DNA of 26,160 bases from a bacterium (lineage in GTDB: Bacteria; Latescibacterota; UBA2968), in contig JAPUJS010000366.1 in assembly GCA_027296045.1 (NCBI GenBank), positions 1 to 26,160 of the forward strand, read 5' to 3'. Numbering within the stretch: position 1 is the first letter of the stretch; every line of letters starts with the position of its first letter. Made by a program: the position numbers and the translations under genes. A model generated the notes under the pieces. It was not told the DNA's origin. It saw only the letters and a program-made list of their open reading frames with translations, and did not search any database. Below, piece after piece: positions 1-7,525 of the stretch.

Positions 1-15
1 TGTGTAAAACAAACG

Positions 16-388
16 TCAGTCTCCTTTGTAAACCACCGGAACGCTTACGGTAACTGCCTTTGCCGATTTCACTTTCGACATCAATCGTTCCGCCCAGAAA
101 TTCGGAGAACCGTCTGGTAATAGCCAGCCCCAATCCTGTCCCCTTCTCCTTCTGATCCGACCCCTTCACCTGCTGAAACTCTTCAAAGATCGTTTTCAAG
201 GCCGCTTCAGGGATGCCCGTTCCGGTGTCTGACACAGCGATGGACATCTGTCCGTCCAATTGTGAGACATCTACGCGCACTTCACCTTCCTCTGTGAACT
301 TTAAAGCATTGCTCAACAGATTGATGAGGATCTGGCAAATGGAAGCCTTACAGAAGGTTGTTGCTGAAGCTCGGATTCCTGATACAGA
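16..388 (-). pseudogene. Histidine kinase C-terminal remnant (HATPase domain), frameshifted
   Basis: Minus-strand translation from about 352 down to 53 gives a good HATPase_c domain: N-box QILINLLSNALKFT, G1 box DTGTGIP, G2 box GTGLGLAI and a final VESEIGKGS. After GKGS (near 53) the frame is lost, and the expected ending VTVSVPVVYKGD followed by TGA (16-18) continues in another frame. This points to an indel around 45-55. Upstream the frame meets a TAA at 389-391, and no start codon or HisKA region is present. It is therefore a 5'-truncated, frameshifted kinase remnant rather than a working gene. The rest of the kinase is not visible upstream, so it was probably lost by deletion or rearrangement. 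Confidence 0.75.
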
Positions 389-496
389 TTAAAACACAGA
401 ATGGTGTCTTACACGCACAGAGTAATATAAAATATTCGTATTTATTTTATATAAATATTTGTTTATTTAATAGTTATTTAAATAGAGTCATTTTAT

Positions 497-640
497 CTAC
501 GCGGGGAAAATTGGTCTGAAGTGGGTATTATTCTGTCCCTTATCAAAGTACCCGCCAAAATCCCGGGTGAACCGATCAAGAGGTTGCCGATAACGTATCG
601 TCGGTCCACCTCTCCGCCTCTTAGACGTTCGCTTGCTCAC
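497..640 (-). CDS. Possible short ORF, 47 residues, unknown function
   Basis: A GTG start at 640 overlaps the TGA of the ORF upstream by four bases (GTGA) and is preceded by AGGAAG, a fair ribosome binding site. The product is basic at the N terminus (SKRTSKRRRGG), then rich in Arg, Phe, Gly and Tyr, and ends in TAG at 497-499. I recognise no family. It could be a real translationally coupled small gene or decayed coding sequence in the degraded region next to the kinase remnant. Treat it as tentative. Confidence 0.25.
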   Translation of the reverse strand: MSKRTSKRRRGGPTIRYRQPLDRFTRDFGGYFDKGQNNTHFRPIFPA

Positions 641-801
641 GTCTTCCTACCAGCAGGGGAGAAGACCGATCCATATCCGAGCCCCTCCAAATACACCCGA
701 CTTTCCCGGACATCTGCCTCCGGCTCGTTCAAAGGCCGAACCTGCTCCACCACAATCCACTCCAGATTGGCCTCCTTGCAGGCCTCATCTGCCGCCTTCA
801 A
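637..801 (-). CDS. Possible short ORF or gene remnant, 54 residues
   Basis: The minus frame starts at a TTG (799-801) or continues open a little further upstream, and ends in TGA at 637-639. The acidic amphipathic product contains KAADEACKEANLEWIVVEQV and later RVYLEGLGYGSVF, with coding-like composition. No ribosome binding site precedes the TTG, and a strong terminator lies just upstream (831-862). An N-terminally truncated gene remnant is therefore as likely as an intact small gene. I recognise no family. Confidence 0.25.
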   Translation of the reverse strand: MKAADEACKEANLEWIVVEQVRPLNEPEADVRESRVYLEGLGYGSVFSPAGRKT

Positions 802-830
802 AAAATAAGATATTTGCGACGATTGGGTAC

Positions 831-862
831 AAAAAAATCCCCCCGTTTAAAACGGGGGGATT
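831..862 (-). terminator. Rho-independent terminator of the small repeat protein gene
   Basis: A near-perfect inverted repeat (AATCCCCCCGTTT / AAACGGGGGGATT, 13-base arms) is followed on the minus strand by a run of seven T. It lies 34 bases after the stop of the 896-1132 gene. Confidence 0.85.
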
Positions 863-895
863 GCCCATCAATCAGTTATCGCCCATACCTATCCA

Positions 896-1132
896 TCAGG
901 CCATTTTTTTTGACTTCACGGCAACGCGCCAATACCAAATGCCATCTTCACACGCATAGCCACCGTCGACCAGAGAAAGCGCTTTACGCGTATTCTGGTC
1001 CACAGCCTCCCCCTCCCTCGTGGTCACATCCACGCGCTTATACCACACACCATCCTGACAAACATACTGCGTTTCTTTTATGGTGAATTCTCTTTCCTCA
1101 ACAGCTTCATAGTCCATTTCCTGCGCCAACAT
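896..1132 (-). CDS. Small protein with two Y-x-C-x-D-G-x-W-Y repeats, unknown function
   Basis: The predicted product has 78 residues. The ATG at 1132 is chosen because AGGAGGTG sits five bases upstream; a longer reading from GTG at 1183 lacks such a site. The protein is acidic near the N terminus and then shows two copies of a short motif, YVCQDGVWYKRVDV and YACEDGIWYWRVAV. They are separated by about 26 residues and each carries one Cys and an invariant DG-x-WY-x-RV core. No signal peptide or membrane segment is visible, so it is probably cytoplasmic. The gene stands alone and has its own terminator downstream. I recognise no family. The repeat layout suggests a small beta-hairpin fold, which is inference. 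Confidence 0.7.
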   Translation of the reverse strand: MLAQEMDYEAVEEREFTIKETQYVCQDGVWYKRVDVTTREGEAVDQNTRKALSLVDGGYACEDGIWYWRVAVKSKKMA

Positions 1133-1462
1133 ATTCCACCTCCTGGAGCCGGAACTCCGCGACGGTTGGTTGGTATCCTCCACTACTTTTTATATCGGCA
1201 AAACAATGTGTGTCTACAGTATGGGCAATCTGTATACCAAAGTGAAGCCGGAAGAGAAAATTTATATCAAATTCATAAATTACAACATTTAATAATATTC
1301 AACAGACAAATAACCGAATGCTCAAACAGGAGAGGTGGTGTAAAAGAACTATCAAATTCGCCGCCTGGATGGTCAAATGTTTCCGTGTAGCAACCAAAAA
1401 AAAGCCCCAACAACAGGACTTCCAATCCGTTGTCGGGGCCAGCGAGTGATTGATTCGCTTGC
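1133..1462. other. Intergenic region, AT-rich, with the porin terminator
   Basis: This 330-base stretch carries the ribosome binding site of the 896-1132 gene and a TATAAA (minus strand, near 1185-1192) that could be its -10 element, without a convincing -35. It also holds the porin terminator at 1396-1439. A 43-codon plus-strand frame (1318-1449) runs through the terminator without a ribosome binding site, and I do not regard it as a gene. Nothing else is evident. Confidence 0.5.
1396..1439 (-). terminator. Rho-independent terminator of the porin-like gene
   Basis: On the minus strand GCCCCGACAAC pairs with GTTGTTGGGGC across a 14-base loop, followed directly by eight T. It lies 23 bases beyond the porin stop codon. 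Confidence 0.85.
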
Positions 1463-2623
1463 CTAAAACTGGATTCTACCATCCAGACGGAAGCGCTTGC
1501 CGTCCTGCTCTGTCAAAATCGACTCAGCCAGATACAGGGTTGATTTCACGCTTATATTCAGTGGGAGAGACACAGATCCCGTGATCTCATGTCCCCTGAA
1601 ATCGGTCACCTGACTCTGCCCACCCGAAGCCCACCGGGCCCAGTCATTCTGAGAGTAGGATGCGTTGACGGCGTACAATTCAATATTGGCCAGAGAATAA
1701 CCGACTTCCCAACCATATTTCTCTCCCTTTCTCCCAACCTTGGCCGAGACCACATACCCATCTTTTCGTTCCCGAAATGCAACAAACCCACCATAGCTCG
1801 CGCCATTGGTGATCCCGTCGACACCCAACGTCACCGGCAGTCCGACCAACTTAAATTTGGCCTGTGCACTGGCCACCCAGATTTCATAGTCCCGCTCGCC
1901 GTTTCCATCCTGCAAATACTTGGGCGTCGATTCCTTCTTTTCAAAAAGATACCCACCAATCGCTGCTGTAAATGTGATCCGTTCCGTCGACGTCGTGCCC
2001 GCCAACTGGCCCGCAAAGAGGTTGCCATGAATCTCAAGCCCGCCGTCCGGCAGTTTGTACCCCCCACCCGTCCAGGTCAACTTCCACTGGTCTAAAAAAT
2101 CCTGCTGAAAACGGCCGGTCACGCCCAAAATCGTCACATCATCGTCCCAGAATAACTGGCTCTGTTTCCAATACGGAAAGGCCTGCCTGCCACCAACCAC
2201 CTGAATATCTTCATAGGTTATCCGGGCAAAATACCAGTCGGGAAGCACATGCTTGTCGCCTGTGGGGTTGTTGTCAAAATCTTTGATGGTGATATTTGGC
2301 GACTGCTGACTATTCTTGGCCCCGGTGCGGAACCGTCCGCCAACCGTCAAAAAATCAGAAATCGCATACTGCAATCCCAAACGCGCCCGAATACGGGCCC
2401 TGGCCCGGTCTGATCGCGAGGTCCCATCAGGGCGGTGAGAATCCCAATCGCTTTCATAGCGCAATCGAAAGTCGCCGTTTACCACAAATTTTCCGTCGGC
2501 GACATTGATCAAGTCTGCTTGCACTGGCACAATAGCCAAACAGGTAAAAATCAACGCCAACAAAGTACCTTGTTTCCACATACCAATTCTCCAACCTTCA
2601 AACAGATTCGCCATATTCTGCAT
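1463..2623 (-). CDS. Putative outer membrane porin (beta-barrel)
   Basis: The product has 386 residues from the ATG at 2623, or 372 from the ATG at 2581; both starts have a usable GGAG-type site. A hydrophobic signal segment (GTLLALIFTCLAIVPVQA) is followed by a likely cleavage before DLINVADGKF. The mature part alternates polar and hydrophobic residues in many short strands with aromatic girdles, starting with GDFRLRYESDWD, a typical first strand. It ends in RLDGRIQF; a terminal Phe is the classical beta-barrel assembly signal. The length and the early RYE / RARIRARLGL pattern fit the putative porin families of about 16 strands. The transported solute cannot be told. It is monocistronic, with its own terminator. 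Confidence 0.75.
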   Translation of the reverse strand: MQNMANLFEGWRIGMWKQGTLLALIFTCLAIVPVQADLINVADGKFVVNGDFRLRYESDWDSHRPDGTSRSDRARARIRARLGLQYAISDFLTVGGRFRTGAKNSQQSPNITIKDFDNNPTGDKHVLPDWYFARITYEDIQVVGGRQAFPYWKQSQLFWDDDVTILGVTGRFQQDFLDQWKLTWTGGGYKLPDGGLEIHGNLFAGQLAGTTSTERITFTAAIGGYLFEKKESTPKYLQDGNGERDYEIWVASAQAKFKLVGLPVTLGVDGITNGASYGGFVAFRERKDGYVVSAKVGRKGEKYGWEVGYSLANIELYAVNASYSQNDWARWASGGQSQVTDFRGHEITGSVSLPLNISVKSTLYLAESILTEQDGKRFRLDGRIQF

Positions 2624-2984
2624 CGACTCTCCCCCCTTCGAATAGATCGTACAGATAACCGCGACTTCCTTTTAATTTAGTGTATTAGAATTAATACATT
2701 ATGAAAAAAAAAGCAAATACTTATTAAGTCAAAAATCATCACCTTAATTGGATAGAACAAAACCAAAAAAAAGAGCGACCTGTCCTGTGCGTCCGGCCCG
2801 TGTCAAGCCGCCAAATCACAACAAAAAGTAGTGATTTCACCAAATTAGGATCAGAACCCATTTTTAATATGAGAATAAGATATTATTTTTTATAAAAATA
2901 AAATTATGAGAATTCAGGTACATCAATTGCTTCTGGATAGGCTATCGAGAAATTTCCAACCTTCACCCTTCCACATCGCCAAGA
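2624..2984. promoter_or_regulatory. Divergent AT-rich regulatory region between porin and sensor kinase
   Basis: This 361-base stretch separates the two divergently transcribed genes. It is strongly AT-rich at 2690-2760 and 2860-2905, where several TATAAA-like stretches occur. I could not find a -35/-10 pair with good spacing in either direction. A palindrome lies at 2681-2698, listed separately. No gene is evident. Confidence 0.45.
2681..2698. promoter_or_regulatory. 18-bp palindrome upstream of the porin gene, possible operator
   Basis: TGTATTA-GAAT-TAATACA has perfect 7-base arms around a 4-base spacer, 58 bases upstream of the porin start and near its likely promoter. The geometry suits a dimeric helix-turn-helix regulator. 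In such AT-rich DNA it could also be chance. Confidence 0.35.
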
Positions 2985-5774
2985 ATGAAACCTATGCAAC
3001 CCGACATCGCCAAAGCCATTGCCTCTCGTGGGGAACTCTGCGCCGAAGAACTCAGCAACACCTTCTCGCAGTTCGAATCCCGGGTCCACGAACTGTCCAT
3101 AATCCGCAGGATCATTGAAACTCTGAAACACCCCCAGAGTGCCCACCGGGTCTTTCAACATATCGTAGACATCATCATTAAAGAAACCAATGCCGAAAAC
3201 TGTTCCCTTATGCTTCTCAACCGGGCTAGCGGGGAACTCACCGTAAAAGCCGCCAGGGGACAAACCGATTCGGTTGGCAACGTCTATCTGTCCCGAGAAA
3301 ATACCGGCCAGACCTTCCGGCTGGGCGAAGGGGTTGCCGGGTGTGCTGCCCAGGAAGAGCGCATCATCTTTATTTTAAACACCAAAGAAGACACCCGGTT
3401 TGTTCAGCTTCAAAATGCCTCTATCGGCTCCCTGATCTGTGTCCCCCTCATTGTAGACACCACGCTCGTCGGCGTCATCAACATGAGCCACCCCCGGCCC
3501 AATGGGTTTTCCAGCGACGACGAACGCCTCATGCATTTTATTGGCGACCAGGTTGCTATTGCACTTCACAGTGTTCAGCTTTTCAACGATACCCAGCAGA
3601 TCAACCATGCACTGGAAAAGCAGGTCGAAAAAGCCGCCCAGAATCTGGAAAATGCTCCCGCCTTTCAACAAGAGGTCGTGAAACGCAAGCAAACCGAAAG
3701 CCTGCTTCAAGCCCGAGAACTGGAACTCAAACTCCAGCTCAGACAACAGGAAATCCTTCTCAACATCAACCGGGCAGTACATTCTATGGTCCATCCAGCC
3801 GACCTGGAACACATTGTCCGAACCTGCTTTGAACAGCTTTTAAAGCTGGGCCTGAACCTCCAGGGCATTTCCATTCAACGAAAAATGGATGGCTCCAGGT
3901 TTGAGTGCTATGCCTGGAACCGGGTCCAGGAATTTAAAAAATGGACCACAAACAGCCACGCCGTCACACAAACCTGGCGACAAAACAGGACAGAATACCA
4001 GCCCAATATCGATGCAGATCCGGGCGATTTAACAGAACAAGACCTGAAAGAGATCGCCCGTCACCACGGCGCAATCGTACACAGCCTGCTCGACGTACCT
4101 TATGCCAGCGGCACCCTGACCCTGTTTAGCCCCATTCCCGACGCCTTCAACGCGTCCCAGATTCACTTTGTGGAACAGGCGACCTCCCTCATCGCCCTGG
4201 GCATCACCCGCCTGGAAAACCTGGAGCGCCTCGAACATCGCAACCGGGAACTGATCCGGGCAAAAGAAATCGCCCATGAGGCCAGCCAGATCAAAAGCGA
4301 TTTTCTGGCCAGCATGAGCCACGAAATCCGAACGCCGCTCAACGGCATTACCGGGATGACAGACTTGCTGCTCGAATCAGACCTGACGTCCCAACAGCGC
4401 GAAGACCTGGAAACCGTCAAGGAGTCGGCCGAAACCCTCATGCAGATCATCAACAACATCTTGGACTTGTCCAAAATCGAAGTTGGAAAACTTTCCCTGG
4501 AATCGATCCCCTTTCACATCCGAGATCTGGTCCAGGACACCATCAAAATTCTGGGAATCTGCGCTCACCAGAAACACCTGAACCTAATTTCCCAAATCGA
4601 TCCCAAAGTATCCCACTGCCTCCAGGGCGATCCATTTCGGTTGAGGCAAATCCTGACCAACCTGATTGGCAATGCGATCAAATTTACCAACGAAGGAGAA
4701 ATCATCGTCCGCATCGCCCACCTGTCGGCTTCAGACCATCAAGAACAGCTCCAGATTTCTGTCAGCGACACAGGCATCGGTATTCCCGAAGAAAAACAGC
4801 AGATCATTTTTGAGGCATTTGCACAAGCCGACAGCACCACCACACGCCACCACGGCGGCACCGGATTGGGCCTGGCCATTAGCGCCCAGTTGGTGGACCT
4901 GATGGGCGGCACCATCTGGATTGAAAGCCTCGAAAATAGTGGCAGCACGTTTCACATTTCCCTGACACTTGACAAACCGGAAGAAAACCGTATTGAATCG
5001 ACAAACGAACAGGCCGCTACACCACCCCAGCAAGCAAGCAAACTCCATCTTCTTCTGGCCGAAGACAATCCGGTAAACCAGCATCTGGCCGCGCGGCTAC
5101 TCGAAAAAGAAGGCCATACCGTCATCATCGCAGAAAACGGTCAGCAGGCCCTGGACGCCCTGGAACAATCTGATTTTGATGCAATCTTGATGGATGTCCA
5201 GATGCCCGTTCTGGATGGCCTGGAAGCCACCCGAATCATTCGCAACACCGAGCAACAAACCCGAACGCATATTCCCATCATCGCTATTACAGCCCATGCC
5301 CTGAAGGGCGACCGGGAACGGTGTCTGGAAGCGGGTATGGACGACTATGTCACCAAACCCATCAAATCCACCATCCTTTTTGAAACCCTTTACGGACAGC
5401 TCGGAATGGATCGAGACCACCGGCCCAAACAAACAGATGGATCCGATGCATTTGACCGGAAAGCCATTCTGGAAAACCTGGGAGGCGACGAAGACCTGCT
5501 GCTTGAAATTGTGGACGTGTTTCTGATAGACTGCCCCGTCATGGTTTCCCGAATCGAACAGGCCCTCTCCGCCCGAGACGCACAAGCCCTGGAACGGTCT
5601 GCCCATACGCTGAAAGGGGCATTGAACAATTTCTGCGCAGACGCACCGGTCCAGGCGGTCCTCCATCTGGAATCCATCGGTCGCGAAGCGGCCTGGGATG
5701 GGGCAGAAGCAGCCTTTGACACGCTGCAAAAAGAAATCGAGCACCTCAAACAGGCGCTCGATTCATCCTCTTGA
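2985..5774 (+). CDS. Hybrid sensor histidine kinase (GAF-GAF-HisKA-HATPase-REC-Hpt)
   Basis: The product has 929 residues. No membrane segment or signal peptide is visible, so it is probably a soluble cytoplasmic sensor. Domain order: GAF at about 50-200; coiled coil at about 205-250; a weaker GAF-like region at about 250-410; HisKA with His446 in MSHEIRTPLNG; HATPase with N-box RQILTNLIGNAIKFT, G1 DTGIGIP and G2 GGTGLGLAI; receiver domain with Asp737 in LMDVQMPVLDG; C-terminal Hpt with His874 in AHTLKGA. All four phosphorelay residues are present, so a complete internal His-Asp-His relay is expected. The final response regulator is not adjacent, which makes this an orphan kinase. The start is weakly supported: no clear ribosome binding site, and an ATG three codons further is an alternative. 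Confidence 0.9.
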   Translation: MKPMQPDIAKAIASRGELCAEELSNTFSQFESRVHELSIIRRIIETLKHPQSAHRVFQHIVDIIIKETNAENCSLMLLNRASGELTVKAARGQTDSVGNVYLSRENTGQTFRLGEGVAGCAAQEERIIFILNTKEDTRFVQLQNASIGSLICVPLIVDTTLVGVINMSHPRPNGFSSDDERLMHFIGDQVAIALHSVQLFNDTQQINHALEKQVEKAAQNLENAPAFQQEVVKRKQTESLLQARELELKLQLRQQEILLNINRAVHSMVHPADLEHIVRTCFEQLLKLGLNLQGISIQRKMDGSRFECYAWNRVQEFKKWTTNSHAVTQTWRQNRTEYQPNIDADPGDLTEQDLKEIARHHGAIVHSLLDVPYASGTLTLFSPIPDAFNASQIHFVEQATSLIALGITRLENLERLEHRNRELIRAKEIAHEASQIKSDFLASMSHEIRTPLNGITGMTDLLLESDLTSQQREDLETVKESAETLMQIINNILDLSKIEVGKLSLESIPFHIRDLVQDTIKILGICAHQKHLNLISQIDPKVSHCLQGDPFRLRQILTNLIGNAIKFTNEGEIIVRIAHLSASDHQEQLQISVSDTGIGIPEEKQQIIFEAFAQADSTTTRHHGGTGLGLAISAQLVDLMGGTIWIESLENSGSTFHISLTLDKPEENRIESTNEQAATPPQQASKLHLLLAEDNPVNQHLAARLLEKEGHTVIIAENGQQALDALEQSDFDAILMDVQMPVLDGLEATRIIRNTEQQTRTHIPIIAITAHALKGDRERCLEAGMDDYVTKPIKSTILFETLYGQLGMDRDHRPKQTDGSDAFDRKAILENLGGDEDLLLEIVDVFLIDCPVMVSRIEQALSARDAQALERSAHTLKGALNNFCADAPVQAVLHLESIGREAAWDGAEAAFDTLQKEIEHLKQALDSSS

Positions 5775-5833
5775 TACCAGCTTCCCGGTTGTCTTACAAA
5801 CGCAAACAGATGCTGCACACGCCCGATGAGACA

Positions 5834-6955
5834 TTATCTCCCTTTGGCCGAACAGGTCTGCATATATTGAATCCCCGCACCCATCTCACATCGCGTCACC
5901 GTATCACACGACACCAAATGGCCAATTCGTTCGGGCAATACAAACCGAATCACTCCATCCCGTACTTTCTTGTCTCGCCCCATCCACTCTAAAATATCAT
6001 TCACACGCAGGTCTTCCACACCACGCCAAATTCCCAGCTTAAAGAGCAACGCTTCCTGACGGTCAAAATCCGCCTGTCCCCACATCCCCTTGTCCAGGGC
6101 AATCTTACCGGCCGCCAGCATCCCCAAACACACGGCTTCGCCGTGTTTGCAATCAAACCCCGACACGGCCTCCACCGCATGTCCCACCGTATGTCCATAG
6201 TTCAAAATCTCCCGCAATCCCTCTTCGGTCTCATCCGCTTCCACCACCCGGGCTTTGATCCGGCAATTTTGCGCAATCAACCAGTCCAATCGATCCGGTT
6301 CAATCTCCAAGCGCACCGCCGCTTCCAGATATTCTTCCAAAAAAGAGACCAGCTCCGGATCTCGAATCAACCCGTGCTTGATCACCTCCGCCATTCCGGC
6401 CGACACCTCTCGGGCCGGCAAACTGAAAAGCGTCTCCGTATCGATATATACCAGCCTGGGCTGGTGAAATGCCCCGATCATATTTTTGCCCAGCGGATGA
6501 TCCACGGCGGTTTTTCCTCCCACACTCGCATCGACCTGTGCCTCCAGCGTCGTGGGCCCCTGCACAAAATGGATCCCCCTCAAATATGTCGCCGCCACAA
6601 ACCCCGCTGTATCCCCCACCACCCCGCCCCCCAAGGTCACAACACACGCCGCCCGGTCCAATCCTGCCCGAATCAATTCGCCGTAAATTTCCCCGGCCGT
6701 TTCCAATGTTTTATACGCTTCCCCATCTGGCATCGTCACCACCGTGACCCGAACGCCCTCCGCTTCCAAACTGTTCTGCACCCGATCCAGATACAAGGCC
6801 GCCACGGTCGGGTTTGTCACAATCGCCACCGAATTTCCCAGCTCCCGTCCTACAAAAGCCTGCCCAAATGCGTCCAGAATCCCGTGACCAACCAGAATAT
6901 CATAACTCCGATCCCCCAGATTCACAGGCACCGTAATATGTGTTTGATTTTCCAT
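5834..6955 (-). CDS. aroB: 3-dehydroquinate synthase
   Basis: This NAD- and metal-dependent enzyme converts DAHP to 3-dehydroquinate, the second shikimate step. It has 373 residues, normal for the family. The nucleotide-binding stretch GGGVVGDTAGFVAATYLRG lies at 109-127, followed by PTTLEAQVDASVGGKTAVDH (135-154). The zinc ligands are Glu190 (AEVIKHG), His255 (NYGHTVGH) and His271 (KHGEAV). It is the last gene of the aromatic supercluster, starting 18 bases after the aroK stop with a GTGAG site upstream of the ATG. It converges on the sensor kinase with only 59 bases between the two stops and no obvious hairpin there. Confidence 0.97.
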   Translation of the reverse strand: MENQTHITVPVNLGDRSYDILVGHGILDAFGQAFVGRELGNSVAIVTNPTVAALYLDRVQNSLEAEGVRVTVVTMPDGEAYKTLETAGEIYGELIRAGLDRAACVVTLGGGVVGDTAGFVAATYLRGIHFVQGPTTLEAQVDASVGGKTAVDHPLGKNMIGAFHQPRLVYIDTETLFSLPAREVSAGMAEVIKHGLIRDPELVSFLEEYLEAAVRLEIEPDRLDWLIAQNCRIKARVVEADETEEGLREILNYGHTVGHAVEAVSGFDCKHGEAVCLGMLAAGKIALDKGMWGQADFDRQEALLFKLGIWRGVEDLRVNDILEWMGRDKKVRDGVIRFVLPERIGHLVSCDTVTRCEMGAGIQYMQTCSAKGR

Positions 6956-6973
6956 GTTTTCTCACAATCGGCA

Positions 6974-7525
6974 TCAGCCAACATCGCCCGACCATCCCTT
7001 CAGTTTCCGTATCGCAATCTCTGCCGTTTCTTCCGGGGTTCGGTTTTCTGTAGAGGTTACAAAAACATCCGCCCGGCTATAAAACGGTTCTCGCTTCTGC
7101 AACATCGCCCGAATCTTTTGCATGCGTCCCTCATCATCCAGCCCCGCCAGAAGCGGCCGCTCTTCCTTTCGGCTCACCCGGTCAAAAATGGTCTCCGCCG
7201 AAGCCCGCAGGCACAAACACACCCCGGTCTCCCGAATCACTTTCCAGTTCCTTTTCTGCGTGATGGCCCCACCCCCCAGAGAAATGACGGCAGAACCCAT
7301 CCTGGAAGCCCGTTTCACACAATCGTGTTCCATCTGGCGAAAGATCGGTTCGCCGTCTTGCTCAAAAATCTCTGGAATCGACTTCCCGGCCGCCTCTACA
7401 ATCATCTCATCCGTATCCACAAACGCCCGCGCCAATCGCTCCGCCAGAAGCCGCCCGACCCTGGTTTTCCCGGTCGCCATAAATCCGGTCATAAAAATGG
7501 GTTTGTTCCAAAATACATCCATCAT
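6974..7525 (-). CDS. aroK: Shikimate kinase
   Basis: It phosphorylates shikimate at O3 with ATP. The product has 183 residues from the ATG at 7525, which overlaps the argS TGA by one base and has GGAAGAG upstream. Visible motifs are the P-loop GFMATGKTRVG (residues 14-24), shikimate-binding Asp in VDTDEMI, Arg in IFRQME, the SLGGGAI turn, and the lid arginine in RPLLAG. All family key residues are present. The tight overlap with argS and the 18-base gap to aroB place it within one operon. Confidence 0.97.
   Translation of the reverse strand: MMDVFWNKPIFMTGFMATGKTRVGRLLAERLARAFVDTDEMIVEAAGKSIPEIFEQDGEPIFRQMEHDCVKRASRMGSAVISLGGGAITQKRNWKVIRETGVCLCLRASAETIFDRVSRKEERPLLAGLDDEGRMQKIRAMLQKREPFYSRADVFVTSTENRTPEETAEIAIRKLKGWSGDVG

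Noticed and set aside
1318..1449. Plus-strand ORF of 43 codons between the small repeat protein and the porin
   Set aside because: No ribosome binding site, and half of it is the porin terminator hairpin and its A-tract, so the reading frame is probably accidental.
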